NCBI GenBank assembly: GCA_029856375.1
Contig: JAHQWX010000118.1
Coordinates: 1-6,167, forward strand
DNA from: Promethearchaeia archaeon
Lineage (GTDB): Archaea; Asgardarchaeota; Lokiarchaeia; Sigyniarchaeales; SOKP01
Direction of reading: 5' to 3'
Length of the DNA: 6,167 bases
The notes under the pieces are model-generated. The model had not been told where the DNA came from. It saw only the letters and a program-made list of their open reading frames with translations, and did no database searches. A program made the translations under genes and the position numbers. Of the stretch, positions 1 through 5,436 are shown in pieces (the first letter of the stretch is position 1; the number at the start of each line of letters is the position of its first letter).

Positions 1-242
1 CAAATAATCCAGATGGAATTAACGACGTAAAAAGAGCGTTGAAAGCTGGATTAGATGTTATTGAATCTCCTAGAGAAACGAGAAAAGTAGACTTTCGATA
101 TATAGCAGCACCAAAATATAAAGTAGAAGTCGTTGCAAAAAATTATCAAAAAGGGGAAGCAATTTTAGCCGAAATATTAGAAGCAATTGAAAGAGAAATC
201 ACGCAAGTGGAAGGAACTTTTGAGTTTTCCAGAGATAAATAA
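1..242 (+). CDS. eif2a: Translation initiation factor aIF2 subunit alpha, C-terminal part (5' end outside window)
   Basis: The reading frame is open from the window edge (first full codon at position 3) to TAA at 240-242, giving the last 79 residues. aIF2-alpha is one of three subunits of the factor that brings initiator Met-tRNA to the small ribosomal subunit; its C-terminal domain contacts the gamma subunit. The visible part matches that domain: an opening helix (DGINDVKRAL), then the beta-alpha-beta core with the characteristic segment YIAAPKYKVEV and a long helix (GEAILAEILEAIEREI), ending in a strand before the stop. I identified it from remembered family similarity, supported by nop10 following 16 nt later, the usual archaeal neighbour. 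No start codon should be sought at the internal TTG at position 39, because the homology runs through it to the window edge. The N-terminal S1/OB domain and the promoter are outside the window. Confidence 0.88.
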   Translation, partial: NNPDGINDVKRALKAGLDVIESPRETRKVDFRYIAAPKYKVEVVAKNYQKGEAILAEILEAIEREITQVEGTFEFSRDK

Positions 243-258
243 AAATTATACACAAAAA

Positions 259-465
259 ATGACTAAATTACTTTTCAAATGCGAAAAATGTGGAGAATAC
301 TCCCTCCATAATGAAAAAATGAAATGCAAAATATGTGGGGGCGATTTAAAAAATCCTAAGCCTCCCAAATTTTCGTTGAACGATAAATATGGAAAGTATA
401 GAAGATCTCATTTTATTGACGAGTTTGATAAAAAATTTAATAGAACCGCTTCGAATAAAGGTTAA
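259..465 (+). CDS. nop10: H/ACA ribonucleoprotein protein Nop10
   Basis: This 68-residue protein is slightly longer than the usual archaeal Nop10 of about 55-60. Nop10 is a small zinc-binding subunit of the H/ACA RNP. It binds the Cbf5 pseudouridine synthase and stabilises its active site for RNA-guided pseudouridylation of rRNA. The N-terminal zinc ribbon is clear (C8-x2-C11 and C23-x2-C26), followed by the family signature PKPPKFSLNDKYGKYRR at about residues 34-50 and a charged C-terminal tail. The ribbon loop is a little longer than in most homologues, because HNEKMK precedes the second Cys pair. I chose ATG 259 because it puts the ribbon at the normal distance from the N-terminus. An upstream in-frame TTG at 187 would add 24 unrelated residues overlapping aIF2-alpha. 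There is no Shine-Dalgarno in the 16-nt gap, so translation probably depends on the aIF2-alpha message. The gene converges with gins51, 9 nt away. Confidence 0.93.
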   Translation: MTKLLFKCEKCGEYSLHNEKMKCKICGGDLKNPKPPKFSLNDKYGKYRRSHFIDEFDKKFNRTASNKG

Positions 466-480
466 ATCTTTTTTCTATTT
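466..480 (+). terminator. T-rich terminator after nop10
   Basis: Directly after the nop10 stop codon the + strand carries six consecutive T residues at 469-474, then a further T-rich run (CTATTTGTTTATTT), and another T6 at 492-497. Archaeal intrinsic termination needs mainly a U-tract and no hairpin, so this is a plausible end for the aIF2-alpha-nop10 transcript. The tract overlaps the 3' end of gins51 on the other strand, as expected for tightly packed convergent genes. Confidence 0.5.
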
Positions 481-1119
481 GTTTATTTCGATTTTTTCAG
501 CGATTTTATCCTGAATTAGAATATTTGCATTTTCTAAAGGTAAAGCACATACATCATCTTTTTCAAAGGGACCATAAAACACCATATCGCCCCCTACTAA
601 AGCTGGGCAGCTTTTAATAAATCTAATGTTAATATAATCGACTTCTTTAATAGTATCTAGTCTAACGGATGTAGGTGAAGTTATGTTTTCACTTGGCGAT
701 TCAATTGGAATAAAAGGCGCTTTTTCTGCATCAGACGAAATTTTTTCAATTTTCGACAAAACGAGACCTTTTACATGCTCGTATCCTTTAAAAGCTGCAA
801 TTAAATTGTCGTAAAATCTATTCTCGTGCTCTAGAAGATCGTCTTTCTTAATCTCTTGAACATTCATTGCCTTATTTATCAATTTTTGCTTTCTAATTTT
901 CATAAGATCGTTCAAAATGTACTTAAAATTCTCGAGAAACGAGTTGGTAAGCTGGTCCTTAATTGACATGGATTCCGACATCGTTGAGATAGAGCCTTCG
1001 TACGAATATACTTCTAAAAATTCTTTATAACTTTTTTCTGAAAGGGAAGTAATCTCGTCTCCTCTAATCTCGTCCGTCCACTGTTGATGTAATTTCTCGT
1101 AAATCTTGCTGAAATTCAT
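475..1119 (-). CDS. gins51: GINS complex subunit Gins51 (Gins15)
   Basis: This 214-residue protein has the A-then-B domain order of the archaeal Gins51/Gins15 family, relatives of eukaryotic Sld5 and Psf1. GINS joins MCM and the Cdc45/GAN (RecJ-like) protein to form the replicative helicase. Residues 1 to about 125 are helical (A domain) and contain the conserved stretch DLMKIRKQKL at 71-80. A polar Ser/Pro-rich linker covers about 126-157. The small beta-rich B domain covers about 160-212, with YGPFEKDDV at 182-190, the LP turn at 193-194 and AEKI at 207-210. ATG 1119 is a natural start: MNFSKIYEKL begins the first helix, and 67 nt separate it from priS upstream. No Shine-Dalgarno is visible. 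It is the last gene of the PCNA-PriL-PriS-Gins51 series. Only one GINS gene is visible, so the complex would be a Gins51 homotetramer or would need a Gins23 gene elsewhere. Confidence 0.9.
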   Translation of the reverse strand: MNFSKIYEKLHQQWTDEIRGDEITSLSEKSYKEFLEVYSYEGSISTMSESMSIKDQLTNSFLENFKYILNDLMKIRKQKLINKAMNVQEIKKDDLLEHENRFYDNLIAAFKGYEHVKGLVLSKIEKISSDAEKAPFIPIESPSENITSPTSVRLDTIKEVDYINIRFIKSCPALVGGDMVFYGPFEKDDVCALPLENANILIQDKIAEKIEINK

Positions 1120-1148
1120 GCTTTTAAATTTTATTGTGTAGATTTTTC

Positions 1149-1157
1149 ATTTTATAA
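1149..1157 (-). promoter_or_regulatory. Possible TATA box for gins51
   Basis: On the - strand this reads TTATAAAAT, centred about 34 nt before the gins51 ATG, which predicts a short leader of about 8 nt. A second TATA-like element (TTATAAATA at 1171-1179) lies further upstream near the priS stop. Either could give gins51 its own transcript besides read-through from priS. The gap is very AT-rich, so chance matches are likely. Confidence 0.35.
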
Positions 1158-1186
1158 TAAGATTTTATTGTATTTATAACCTCAAA

Positions 1187-2446
1187 CTAATTTCGTTTTA
1201 TTTTAGCTACATTTTTGCATATTAGAAAGACCGCGATGTCGTGAGGAAGTTCTTGGATTTCTCCTTTTTTGAAAGGGCCAAATGTTTTATCTCTAACGCG
1301 AATACTTGCAACTTGGGGAGCTGTGATTTCGAGCTTCTGTAGATTAGTGTGGGAAAATACTACGGGATCAGAAAACGGATCAAATTTTTCTAAATCGCTG
1401 TAGTTAATTTCAACCACTTTAAATCCACTTCCACCGTGTAAAGAGTCAGGATATCGAATCAGTCGATGTGTGTCAATGGTAACAGGAACATCAACATCAG
1501 CTCCAATACTTTTTGCAATTTTTAATAAAAGATTTTTCCAGGTAACATATCCAAATTTTAATAAATCCCAATCTTTTTGAGTCTGGGTCGTGATATTAAT
1601 AATCAAATCATTCTTATCCGCTATAAGCTTTTCTATTTTATCCTTATCCTTTATATACTGGTGAAGTTCAAGTCTTAAATCGTTTTTTTTTTCAATTAAT
1701 AAGATGTCTTTTAATTTTAACATTATTTTTCTGGGCCATCCGTAATTATACTGATTGAATCTCGATATCCCACCCCCTGATTCTTTAAGTCCAAAAACTC
1801 TGAGCGAGATATTTTTCCCCGTGATATAATCAACAATTTCCCTTCTTTCTTGACTTTTTAAGTTTCTTAAATTCTCATTTTCTATATGTATATGATATCC
1901 TCTGTGGCCTGAAAATAATATCGAACAGTCTTTTCTGCTTAATCCAAAATCTTGTTCTAAGAAATTATTAATTAACTTAAAAACCTCTTCTTTTGCTTGT
2001 TCTAAACACTCGTCGCAAATCCAATTTATTTTAGATAATTTCTTCGAATTACATTTATCACACTCAAGTGGAGCCTCTCCAACACCGTGATTATTACAGG
2101 CTTGACATTGCCAAAAATCGTGCGTCTCTTTACAAGATGTGTCTAAATGATCGGCGTCTATATCAAACACCAAATCGCAACCCATATAGTTTTTATATTC
2201 CATAGTAGGCGCATCGGGTAATTCATAAAGGGATGCGCTTGAATACATGTGTTTCGGAACATTTTGAAGAATGTAATTCGTAAGAATATTAATAGAATTA
2301 AAACCTAAGTGCCTAATCATGACATTATTTTCCCATGGAATAAAAGCGAATTCTCTCCTTTCTAAATTACTCACACTCGGAAATAAATCTCGTTGTTCCT
2401 TGTAGTATGCTTGAAATAATCGCTTTACGAAATTTATACTTTCCAT
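1187..2446 (-). CDS. priS: DNA primase catalytic (small) subunit PriS with extra zinc ribbon and C-terminal GINS-type B domain
   Basis: PriS is the catalytic subunit of the archaeo-eukaryotic primase and makes primers for replication. All family motifs are present: the metal-binding D95-x-D97 in FDIDADH, the nucleotide-binding SGHRGYH at 179-185, and the third acidic residue D325 in IDTHRLIR followed by SLHGGSG. At 419 residues it is longer than the roughly 320-350 of Thermococcus-type PriS, for two reasons. Between the DxD and SGxRGxH motifs there are three CxxC pairs (C114/C117, C129/C132, C144/C147), where the classical enzyme has one zinc knuckle. At the C-terminus, about 370-419, is a small domain with FGPFKKGEI and a following LP turn, like the GINS B domain. 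ATG 2446 lies 2 nt after the priL stop, so translation is probably coupled to PriL. No frameshift or missing active-site residue is seen. Confidence 0.95.
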   Translation of the reverse strand: MESINFVKRLFQAYYKEQRDLFPSVSNLERREFAFIPWENNVMIRHLGFNSINILTNYILQNVPKHMYSSASLYELPDAPTMEYKNYMGCDLVFDIDADHLDTSCKETHDFWQCQACNNHGVGEAPLECDKCNSKKLSKINWICDECLEQAKEEVFKLINNFLEQDFGLSRKDCSILFSGHRGYHIHIENENLRNLKSQERREIVDYITGKNISLRVFGLKESGGGISRFNQYNYGWPRKIMLKLKDILLIEKKNDLRLELHQYIKDKDKIEKLIADKNDLIINITTQTQKDWDLLKFGYVTWKNLLLKIAKSIGADVDVPVTIDTHRLIRYPDSLHGGSGFKVVEINYSDLEKFDPFSDPVVFSHTNLQKLEITAPQVASIRVRDKTFGPFKKGEIQELPHDIAVFLICKNVAKIKRN

Positions 2447-2448
2447 AA

Positions 2449-3666
2449 TTATTTTGATAAATTTTGAGGTTTTGTATTTTTAAAAGTTTTATTTCTCAAC
2501 TCCCGGTATTTTTTTATGTTAACAAATGATAATGGGTGAGATATTTTCAATTGTTTTTCTTGCTTTTTGGAATAATACCCGTCTCGGCATATCTCATCGC
2601 CAAATGTTTTGTCATTTTTATAGCACATTCCTAATGTCTCCAATTTTGCGCATCCATGGGGAGTATACGCTTTCCTAACGGCAAATTCTACTTGATATCT
2701 CGCTATACTTTCGTCAAAATCTGGAAGCATTTTAAAAATATTTATCATTTCGTCTAATGGATATTTTAAAGCGTTGAGGAAGAAAACTAAAAACAATCTC
2801 TCGTTATGTACTAAGTTCTCATTGCGTTCAATTTTGGAATAAATAACCCTAACGCAAGGGGGAAAGAACGGAGATAAGTTTTCGCCTTCTTTAAAACTTA
2901 TCATTTCGGAAGATACGATGCTTAAGTCTTCTTTTTTCTCAAGTACTAATGCTTTTATTTTCTTGTAAGTTTTTTTAAAATCCTCAACTTGTAGCAGTAT
3001 TTTTTCAAGATGGGCTCTATCTTCTTTATCTGTGTCCTCGCTCCTTGCCTTTTCAAAATTTAAAATTTCGTTTCTAACATATTCTTGAATAAGCCTTTCT
3101 AAATCAGGATCTGTCAGTATTACATACCCATCAGAAAGTGAATTATTCACTAGTTTTCTATTTTCGTCTTTAAGATATTCTGCAAGTTTAATAAAATCGA
3201 GATAATGTAAGCTAATATTTGAATAATCCCGAGAAGTAATTTTTTGCGGATTATGAAAATAAGATTTAATATTTAAACCCAAATCCTCACAAATCCAATA
3301 TAAATTTTCTTTATTAGGAATAGCTTTAAGGCGTTCTAAAGCGTTTTTGGAGTATAGATTTGCGACTCTATTTGTTAATTGAGTATTATTTAAAATATAT
3401 AGGAGAATTCTTAACATCCAGTATATCTGTATATTTAATTCGTCGGGTTCGTAGTCAGGGATAATTTCTGAATTGTTAATTGCCTCTACAAATATTGTCT
3501 CTATTCTTGATGTAAGCTCGGGTCCATTCAATTCGTATAAATTTTTGACAAATTCTATAGGATTCGTTTTTCCAATATCTTTATACACCTTTTTTGTAGA
3601 AGGAAGCCAAGGAAAATCGTTCAACAACCATTTATTTGATTTGAAATAATTTTCGTCCGAGCTCAT
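2449..3666 (-). CDS. priL: DNA primase large (regulatory) subunit PriL with iron-sulfur domain
   Basis: PriL pairs with PriS, helps initiation and regulates primer length. The N-terminal part starts with the typical segment DFPWLPSTKKVY (about 17-28) and is otherwise helical. The C-terminal domain from about residue 262 carries four cysteines at the positions expected for the PriL [4Fe-4S] cluster: C271 in PPCVR, C339 in TPHGC, C348 in LGMC and C360 in EIC. The following segment KISHPLSFV is also typical. The 405-residue length is normal to slightly long for the family. The middle (about 200-255) is rich in Glu and Lys and probably forms long helices linking the two domains. ATG 3666 has a TATA box about 24 nt upstream, which predicts a leaderless mRNA. 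The next gene, priS, starts 2 nt after the stop. The order PriL before PriS is seen directly. No damage or odd composition is evident. Confidence 0.93.
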   Translation of the reverse strand: MSSDENYFKSNKWLLNDFPWLPSTKKVYKDIGKTNPIEFVKNLYELNGPELTSRIETIFVEAINNSEIIPDYEPDELNIQIYWMLRILLYILNNTQLTNRVANLYSKNALERLKAIPNKENLYWICEDLGLNIKSYFHNPQKITSRDYSNISLHYLDFIKLAEYLKDENRKLVNNSLSDGYVILTDPDLERLIQEYVRNEILNFEKARSEDTDKEDRAHLEKILLQVEDFKKTYKKIKALVLEKKEDLSIVSSEMISFKEGENLSPFFPPCVRVIYSKIERNENLVHNERLFLVFFLNALKYPLDEMINIFKMLPDFDESIARYQVEFAVRKAYTPHGCAKLETLGMCYKNDKTFGDEICRDGYYSKKQEKQLKISHPLSFVNIKKYRELRNKTFKNTKPQNLSK

Positions 3667-3685
3667 AACCCTATGAACACTATTC

Positions 3686-3695
3686 TTTATAAATG
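3686..3695 (-). promoter_or_regulatory. TATA box of priL, probably leaderless
   Basis: On the - strand this reads ATTTATAAAG, close to the archaeal TATA consensus, centred about 24-25 nt upstream of the priL ATG. Archaeal transcription starts about 25 nt after the TATA centre, so the mRNA should begin at or within a few bases of the start codon. That fits the absence of any Shine-Dalgarno before priL. A second TATA-like element (GTATTTATACC, 3711-3721) lies further upstream. Confidence 0.6.
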
Positions 3696-3701
3696 ATTTA
3701 G

Positions 3702-3711
3702 CCTAATTAGG
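3702..3711. repeat. Perfect palindrome CCTAATTAGG upstream of priL TATA box
   Basis: The ten bases are identical on both strands. They lie 6 bp upstream of the priL TATA box, next to where TFB would contact the BRE, and between the two TATA-like elements of this gap. The position suits an operator for a dimeric regulator. However, 10-bp palindromes are expected several times by chance in 6 kb, so this is only a candidate. Confidence 0.3.
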
Positions 3712-3778
3712 TATAAATACGAGAGAAGAATAAAGATTTAGTATCAAATTCTAAAGACTTCAGTTAATTGACCCAAAT

Positions 3779-4579
3779 TTAAAATTCTTCAATATCCTCG
3801 TCTCCGAATTCTTCTTCTTCCTCTACGCGAGGAGCCAAGAAATAATGGATCGTCCCACCTTCTAAAATTTGAAATACCATTTTCAACGGATGAGCGTCTT
3901 TCAATGAAACAGTTAATTTCTCGGTGATAGAGTCGATTTTTAGAATGCTTTTTAAAAACTGAAGAGAATAATCAGCTTTACTCCTGCCTTTTATGTTGGA
4001 TTCGTTTAATTCGCTGGCTTCTAACTGGTATTCCATCTCCCCAATTTGGCCGACTGAACTAAATGTCAAACCCTTCTCTTCGTCCGCTTCTATCGTAAGA
4101 ATCTCGGCGTAAATTTCCGCGTCTTTTATTGCTTCCACTAGAAAGCCTGGATCCATCGACCATTCTGCTTCGTATCCTAGTCCAAGTAAATTTTCCATTG
4201 GAATCTCTTCCATCTCAATATCCAATAGCGTGAGACTAAAATTTCTTGTTTTAGAACTACCCGATTGTTTCAACTTAATTTTTAATTTTTGAGTTTTCGG
4301 CTCGAAATTGAACTCTACGGAATCGTTGGCACCGCTTCGCTTTAATATTTTATCGAGATCTTCTAAATTAATGCCAATTCTTACTTCTTTTTTGCAATCG
4401 TACTCGTCAAAATGCTCGTTTGACATATTCAACTGTAAAAGGCAGATACGAGAGGGATCCATTGCTTTTATCAACAATTGTTTGGGCGTTATTACAAATT
4501 CTGTTTCGTCAATTATCGACGCTAAAGCTTCCACTACACCACGAATAATCTTAGCATTGTCTAACTTTAATTTAAACAT
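3779..4579 (-). CDS. pcn: DNA polymerase sliding clamp PCNA
   Basis: PCNA forms a ring around DNA and tethers polymerase, ligase, FEN1 and other partners. The N-terminal domain shows AIKAMDPS-type sequence (IKAMDPSRICLLQL, 37-50). The interdomain connecting loop is at about 117-133 (LTLLDIEMEEIP). The second domain runs from about 134 to the end of the core at LAPR (248-251), the conserved C-terminal segment that borders the PIP-box pocket. The 266 residues exceed the usual 245-250 because of an acidic tail: 10 of residues 253-266 are Asp or Glu. ATG 4579 is the natural start (MFKLKLDNAK). Upstream is only GTGA about 10 nt before the ATG, a weak ribosome-binding match. It heads the leftward replisome block, 112 nt before priL, and shares a 99-bp divergent promoter region with an OB-fold protein. 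There is no second PCNA gene in the window, so a homotrimer is the simplest expectation. Confidence 0.95.
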   Translation of the reverse strand: MFKLKLDNAKIIRGVVEALASIIDETEFVITPKQLLIKAMDPSRICLLQLNMSNEHFDEYDCKKEVRIGINLEDLDKILKRSGANDSVEFNFEPKTQKLKIKLKQSGSSKTRNFSLTLLDIEMEEIPMENLLGLGYEAEWSMDPGFLVEAIKDAEIYAEILTIEADEEKGLTFSSVGQIGEMEYQLEASELNESNIKGRSKADYSLQFLKSILKIDSITEKLTVSLKDAHPLKMVFQILEGGTIHYFLAPRVEEEEEFGDEDIEEF

Positions 4580-4612
4580 ATTATTCTTTCACTACGAATC
4601 TTTTAATAATAG

Positions 4613-4624
4613 AAATTATATTTT
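4613..4624 (-). promoter_or_regulatory. Possible TATA box of PCNA gene
   Basis: On the - strand this reads AAAATATAATTT, centred about 40 nt before the PCNA ATG. It predicts transcription starting near 4594 and a leader of about 15 nt containing GTGA as a weak Shine-Dalgarno. The whole intergenic region is extremely AT-rich, so the exact box is uncertain. Confidence 0.45.
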
Positions 4625-4625
4625 G

Positions 4626-4647
4626 ATAATTAATCTATATTAATTAT
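4626..4647. repeat. 9-bp perfect inverted repeat between the divergent PCNA and OB-protein promoters
   Basis: The left arm ATAATTAAT (4626-4634) and right arm ATTAATTAT (4639-4647) are exact reverse complements around a 4-bp centre, CTAT. The left arm abuts the proposed PCNA TATA box and the right arm overlaps the proposed TATA box of the OB-fold gene. A protein bound here could affect both genes. The arms contain only A and T, so chance formation in this background is not negligible. Confidence 0.35.
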
Positions 4648-4651
4648 AAAA
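4643..4651 (+). promoter_or_regulatory. TATA box of the OB-fold gene, probably leaderless
   Basis: The sequence ATTATAAAA is centred about 32 nt before the TTG start codon. Transcription would start roughly at 4672-4676, giving a leader of only a few bases or none. No Shine-Dalgarno exists between here and the start. An in-frame TAA at 4661-4663 rules out a start further upstream. Confidence 0.5.
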
Positions 4652-4678
4652 CTATCTTATTAAACTAATAATATTATT

Positions 4679-5017
4679 TTGACGGAACAAGATTTTAAGC
4701 GCAAATCGCCCGCAACACAAAGAACTATAGCGGATATTAAAAGTGGAGACGAAAGAATTCAAGTAACTGGTTTTATTAAAGAAATTCTTTCTGATGAAAA
4801 TTTTATTTTGAAAGATGACACGGGCGAGATTAGTGTCTTCTACAAAGAAGTCAATTTCCCTTTAAAAAAAGATTTACTAATTAATGTTATTGGAGATTTT
4901 GGGATAATAGATGCCCAAGGAGAAAAGAAGATCGAAGCGGAAATCATTCAAGATATGCAACTCCTAAATTTTGAATACTATGAGAAGATTTACGAGCTAA
5001 AAAAAGAATTTTTATAA
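4679..5017 (+). CDS. Small OB-fold nucleic-acid-binding protein (RPA-like, unassigned), TTG start
   Basis: This 112-residue protein reads as a single OB fold. A first strand region RTIADIKSGDERIQVTGFI (15-33) is followed by FILKDDTGEISVF (42-54), LLINVIGDFGII (66-77) and KKIEAEIIQDM (83-93). A C-terminal amphipathic helix follows (LLNFEYYEKIYELKKEFL, 95-112). The pattern resembles small RPA/tRNA-anti-type OB proteins that bind single-stranded DNA or RNA, but I cannot name a subfamily. The start must lie after the in-frame TAA at 4661-4663. The first standard start codon is TTG at 4679, and no ATG occurs until residue 93, so TTG is almost certainly used unless a rare ATT is. It is divergent from PCNA and 77 nt upstream of TFS. 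The context suggests a replication or transcription accessory role, for example a partner of RPA. That role is inferred from position only. No zinc motif or second domain is present. Confidence 0.72.
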   Translation: MTEQDFKRKSPATQRTIADIKSGDERIQVTGFIKEILSDENFILKDDTGEISVFYKEVNFPLKKDLLINVIGDFGIIDAQGEKKIEAEIIQDMQLLNFEYYEKIYELKKEFL

Positions 5018-5036
5018 ACTTGTCTAATCCGCAACC

Positions 5037-5046
5037 CTATTAAATA
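5037..5046 (+). promoter_or_regulatory. Possible TATA box of TFS
   Basis: The sequence CTATTAAATA is centred about 53 nt before the TFS start codon. It predicts transcription starting near 5068 and a leader of about 27 nt, long enough to hold the Shine-Dalgarno at 5083. TFS could therefore be transcribed separately from the OB-fold gene, which ends 20 nt before this box. Confidence 0.4.
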
Positions 5047-5082
5047 AGTACATATTTCTTATCATAACTGATAAATTCGGTT

Positions 5083-5087
5083 GAGGA
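5083..5087 (+). promoter_or_regulatory. Shine-Dalgarno of TFS (GAGGA)
   Basis: GAGGA lies 7 nt before ATG 5095 and can pair with the CCUCC end of archaeal 16S rRNA. It is the best Shine-Dalgarno in the window and supports this start. It contrasts with the leaderless or motif-free starts of priL, priS, nop10 and the OB-fold gene. Confidence 0.6.
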
Positions 5088-5094
5088 TAGGAAA

Positions 5095-5427
5095 ATGGTT
5101 AAGTTTTGTCCTGAGTGCGATAATTTGCTTCGAAAGAGAATTAAAAGTAATGAAGTCTATTATGAATGCATTTGTGGGTATTTAGAGACGTTCAAAGAAG
5201 ATATCCGCGAAAAAGAAAAAATTGTTCAGAGCAGACTTAAATTAGAAAAAGAGAAAGAAATTTTTTCTCCAAAACACGAAGATATATACCCCCTTACAAA
5301 GGCTGAGTGCATAAAATGCGGAAATAAGGAAGCAGAATATTGGCAATCGCAAACGCGCTCAGCTGACGAGGCATCTACTACTTTCTATCGATGTACTGAC
5401 TGTAGCTTTACTTGGCGCGAATATTAA
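5095..5427 (+). CDS. tfs: Transcription factor S (TFS), RNA cleavage factor of archaeal RNA polymerase
   Basis: TFS rescues backtracked RNA polymerase by stimulating cleavage of the nascent RNA 3' end, like eukaryotic TFIIS. The 110-residue length is normal for the family. The N-terminal zinc ribbon has C5-x2-C8 and then C25-x-C27-GY. A charged linker follows (about 31-65, rich in Lys and Glu). The C-terminal ribbon has C72-x2-C75 and C100-x2-C103. Its loop contains the catalytic hairpin QTRSADEAST (86-95) with acidic D91 and E92 intact, and the protein ends in the diagnostic FTWREY. It should therefore be an active cleavage factor and not one of the inactive paralogues that lack these acids. 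The second N-terminal Cys pair is CxC where homologues normally have CxxC. The start ATG 5095 has a good Shine-Dalgarno. The gene converges with eS27 with 9 nt between the stops. Confidence 0.94.
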   Translation: MVKFCPECDNLLRKRIKSNEVYYECICGYLETFKEDIREKEKIVQSRLKLEKEKEIFSPKHEDIYPLTKAECIKCGNKEAEYWQSQTRSADEASTTFYRCTDCSFTWREY

Positions 5428-5431
5428 AAAA
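5426..5431 (-). terminator. T6 tract ending the eL42-eS27 transcript
   Basis: On the - strand six consecutive T residues begin 5 nt after the eS27 stop codon (TTTACTTTTTTAATATT). A U-tract of this kind is enough for intrinsic termination in archaea. It overlaps the stop codon of TFS on the other strand. Confidence 0.4.
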
Positions 5432-5436
5432 GTAAA

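Noticed and set aside
187..258. A 24-residue N-terminal extension of Nop10 from TTG 187
   Set aside because: It overlaps the aIF2-alpha gene in another frame and is not part of the Nop10 family. ATG 259 gives the normal N-terminus.
1120..1186. A possible small RNA or missing gene between priS and gins51
   Set aside because: The 67-bp gap has no stable hairpin that I can see and no open frame of note. It is explained by the gins51 promoter region.
4308..4643. A 111-codon open frame on the + strand opposite the 5' half of the PCNA gene
   Set aside because: It lies antisense to a secure PCNA gene, its translation shows no recognisable domain, and it runs into the AT-rich promoter gap. It is an antisense shadow of PCNA.
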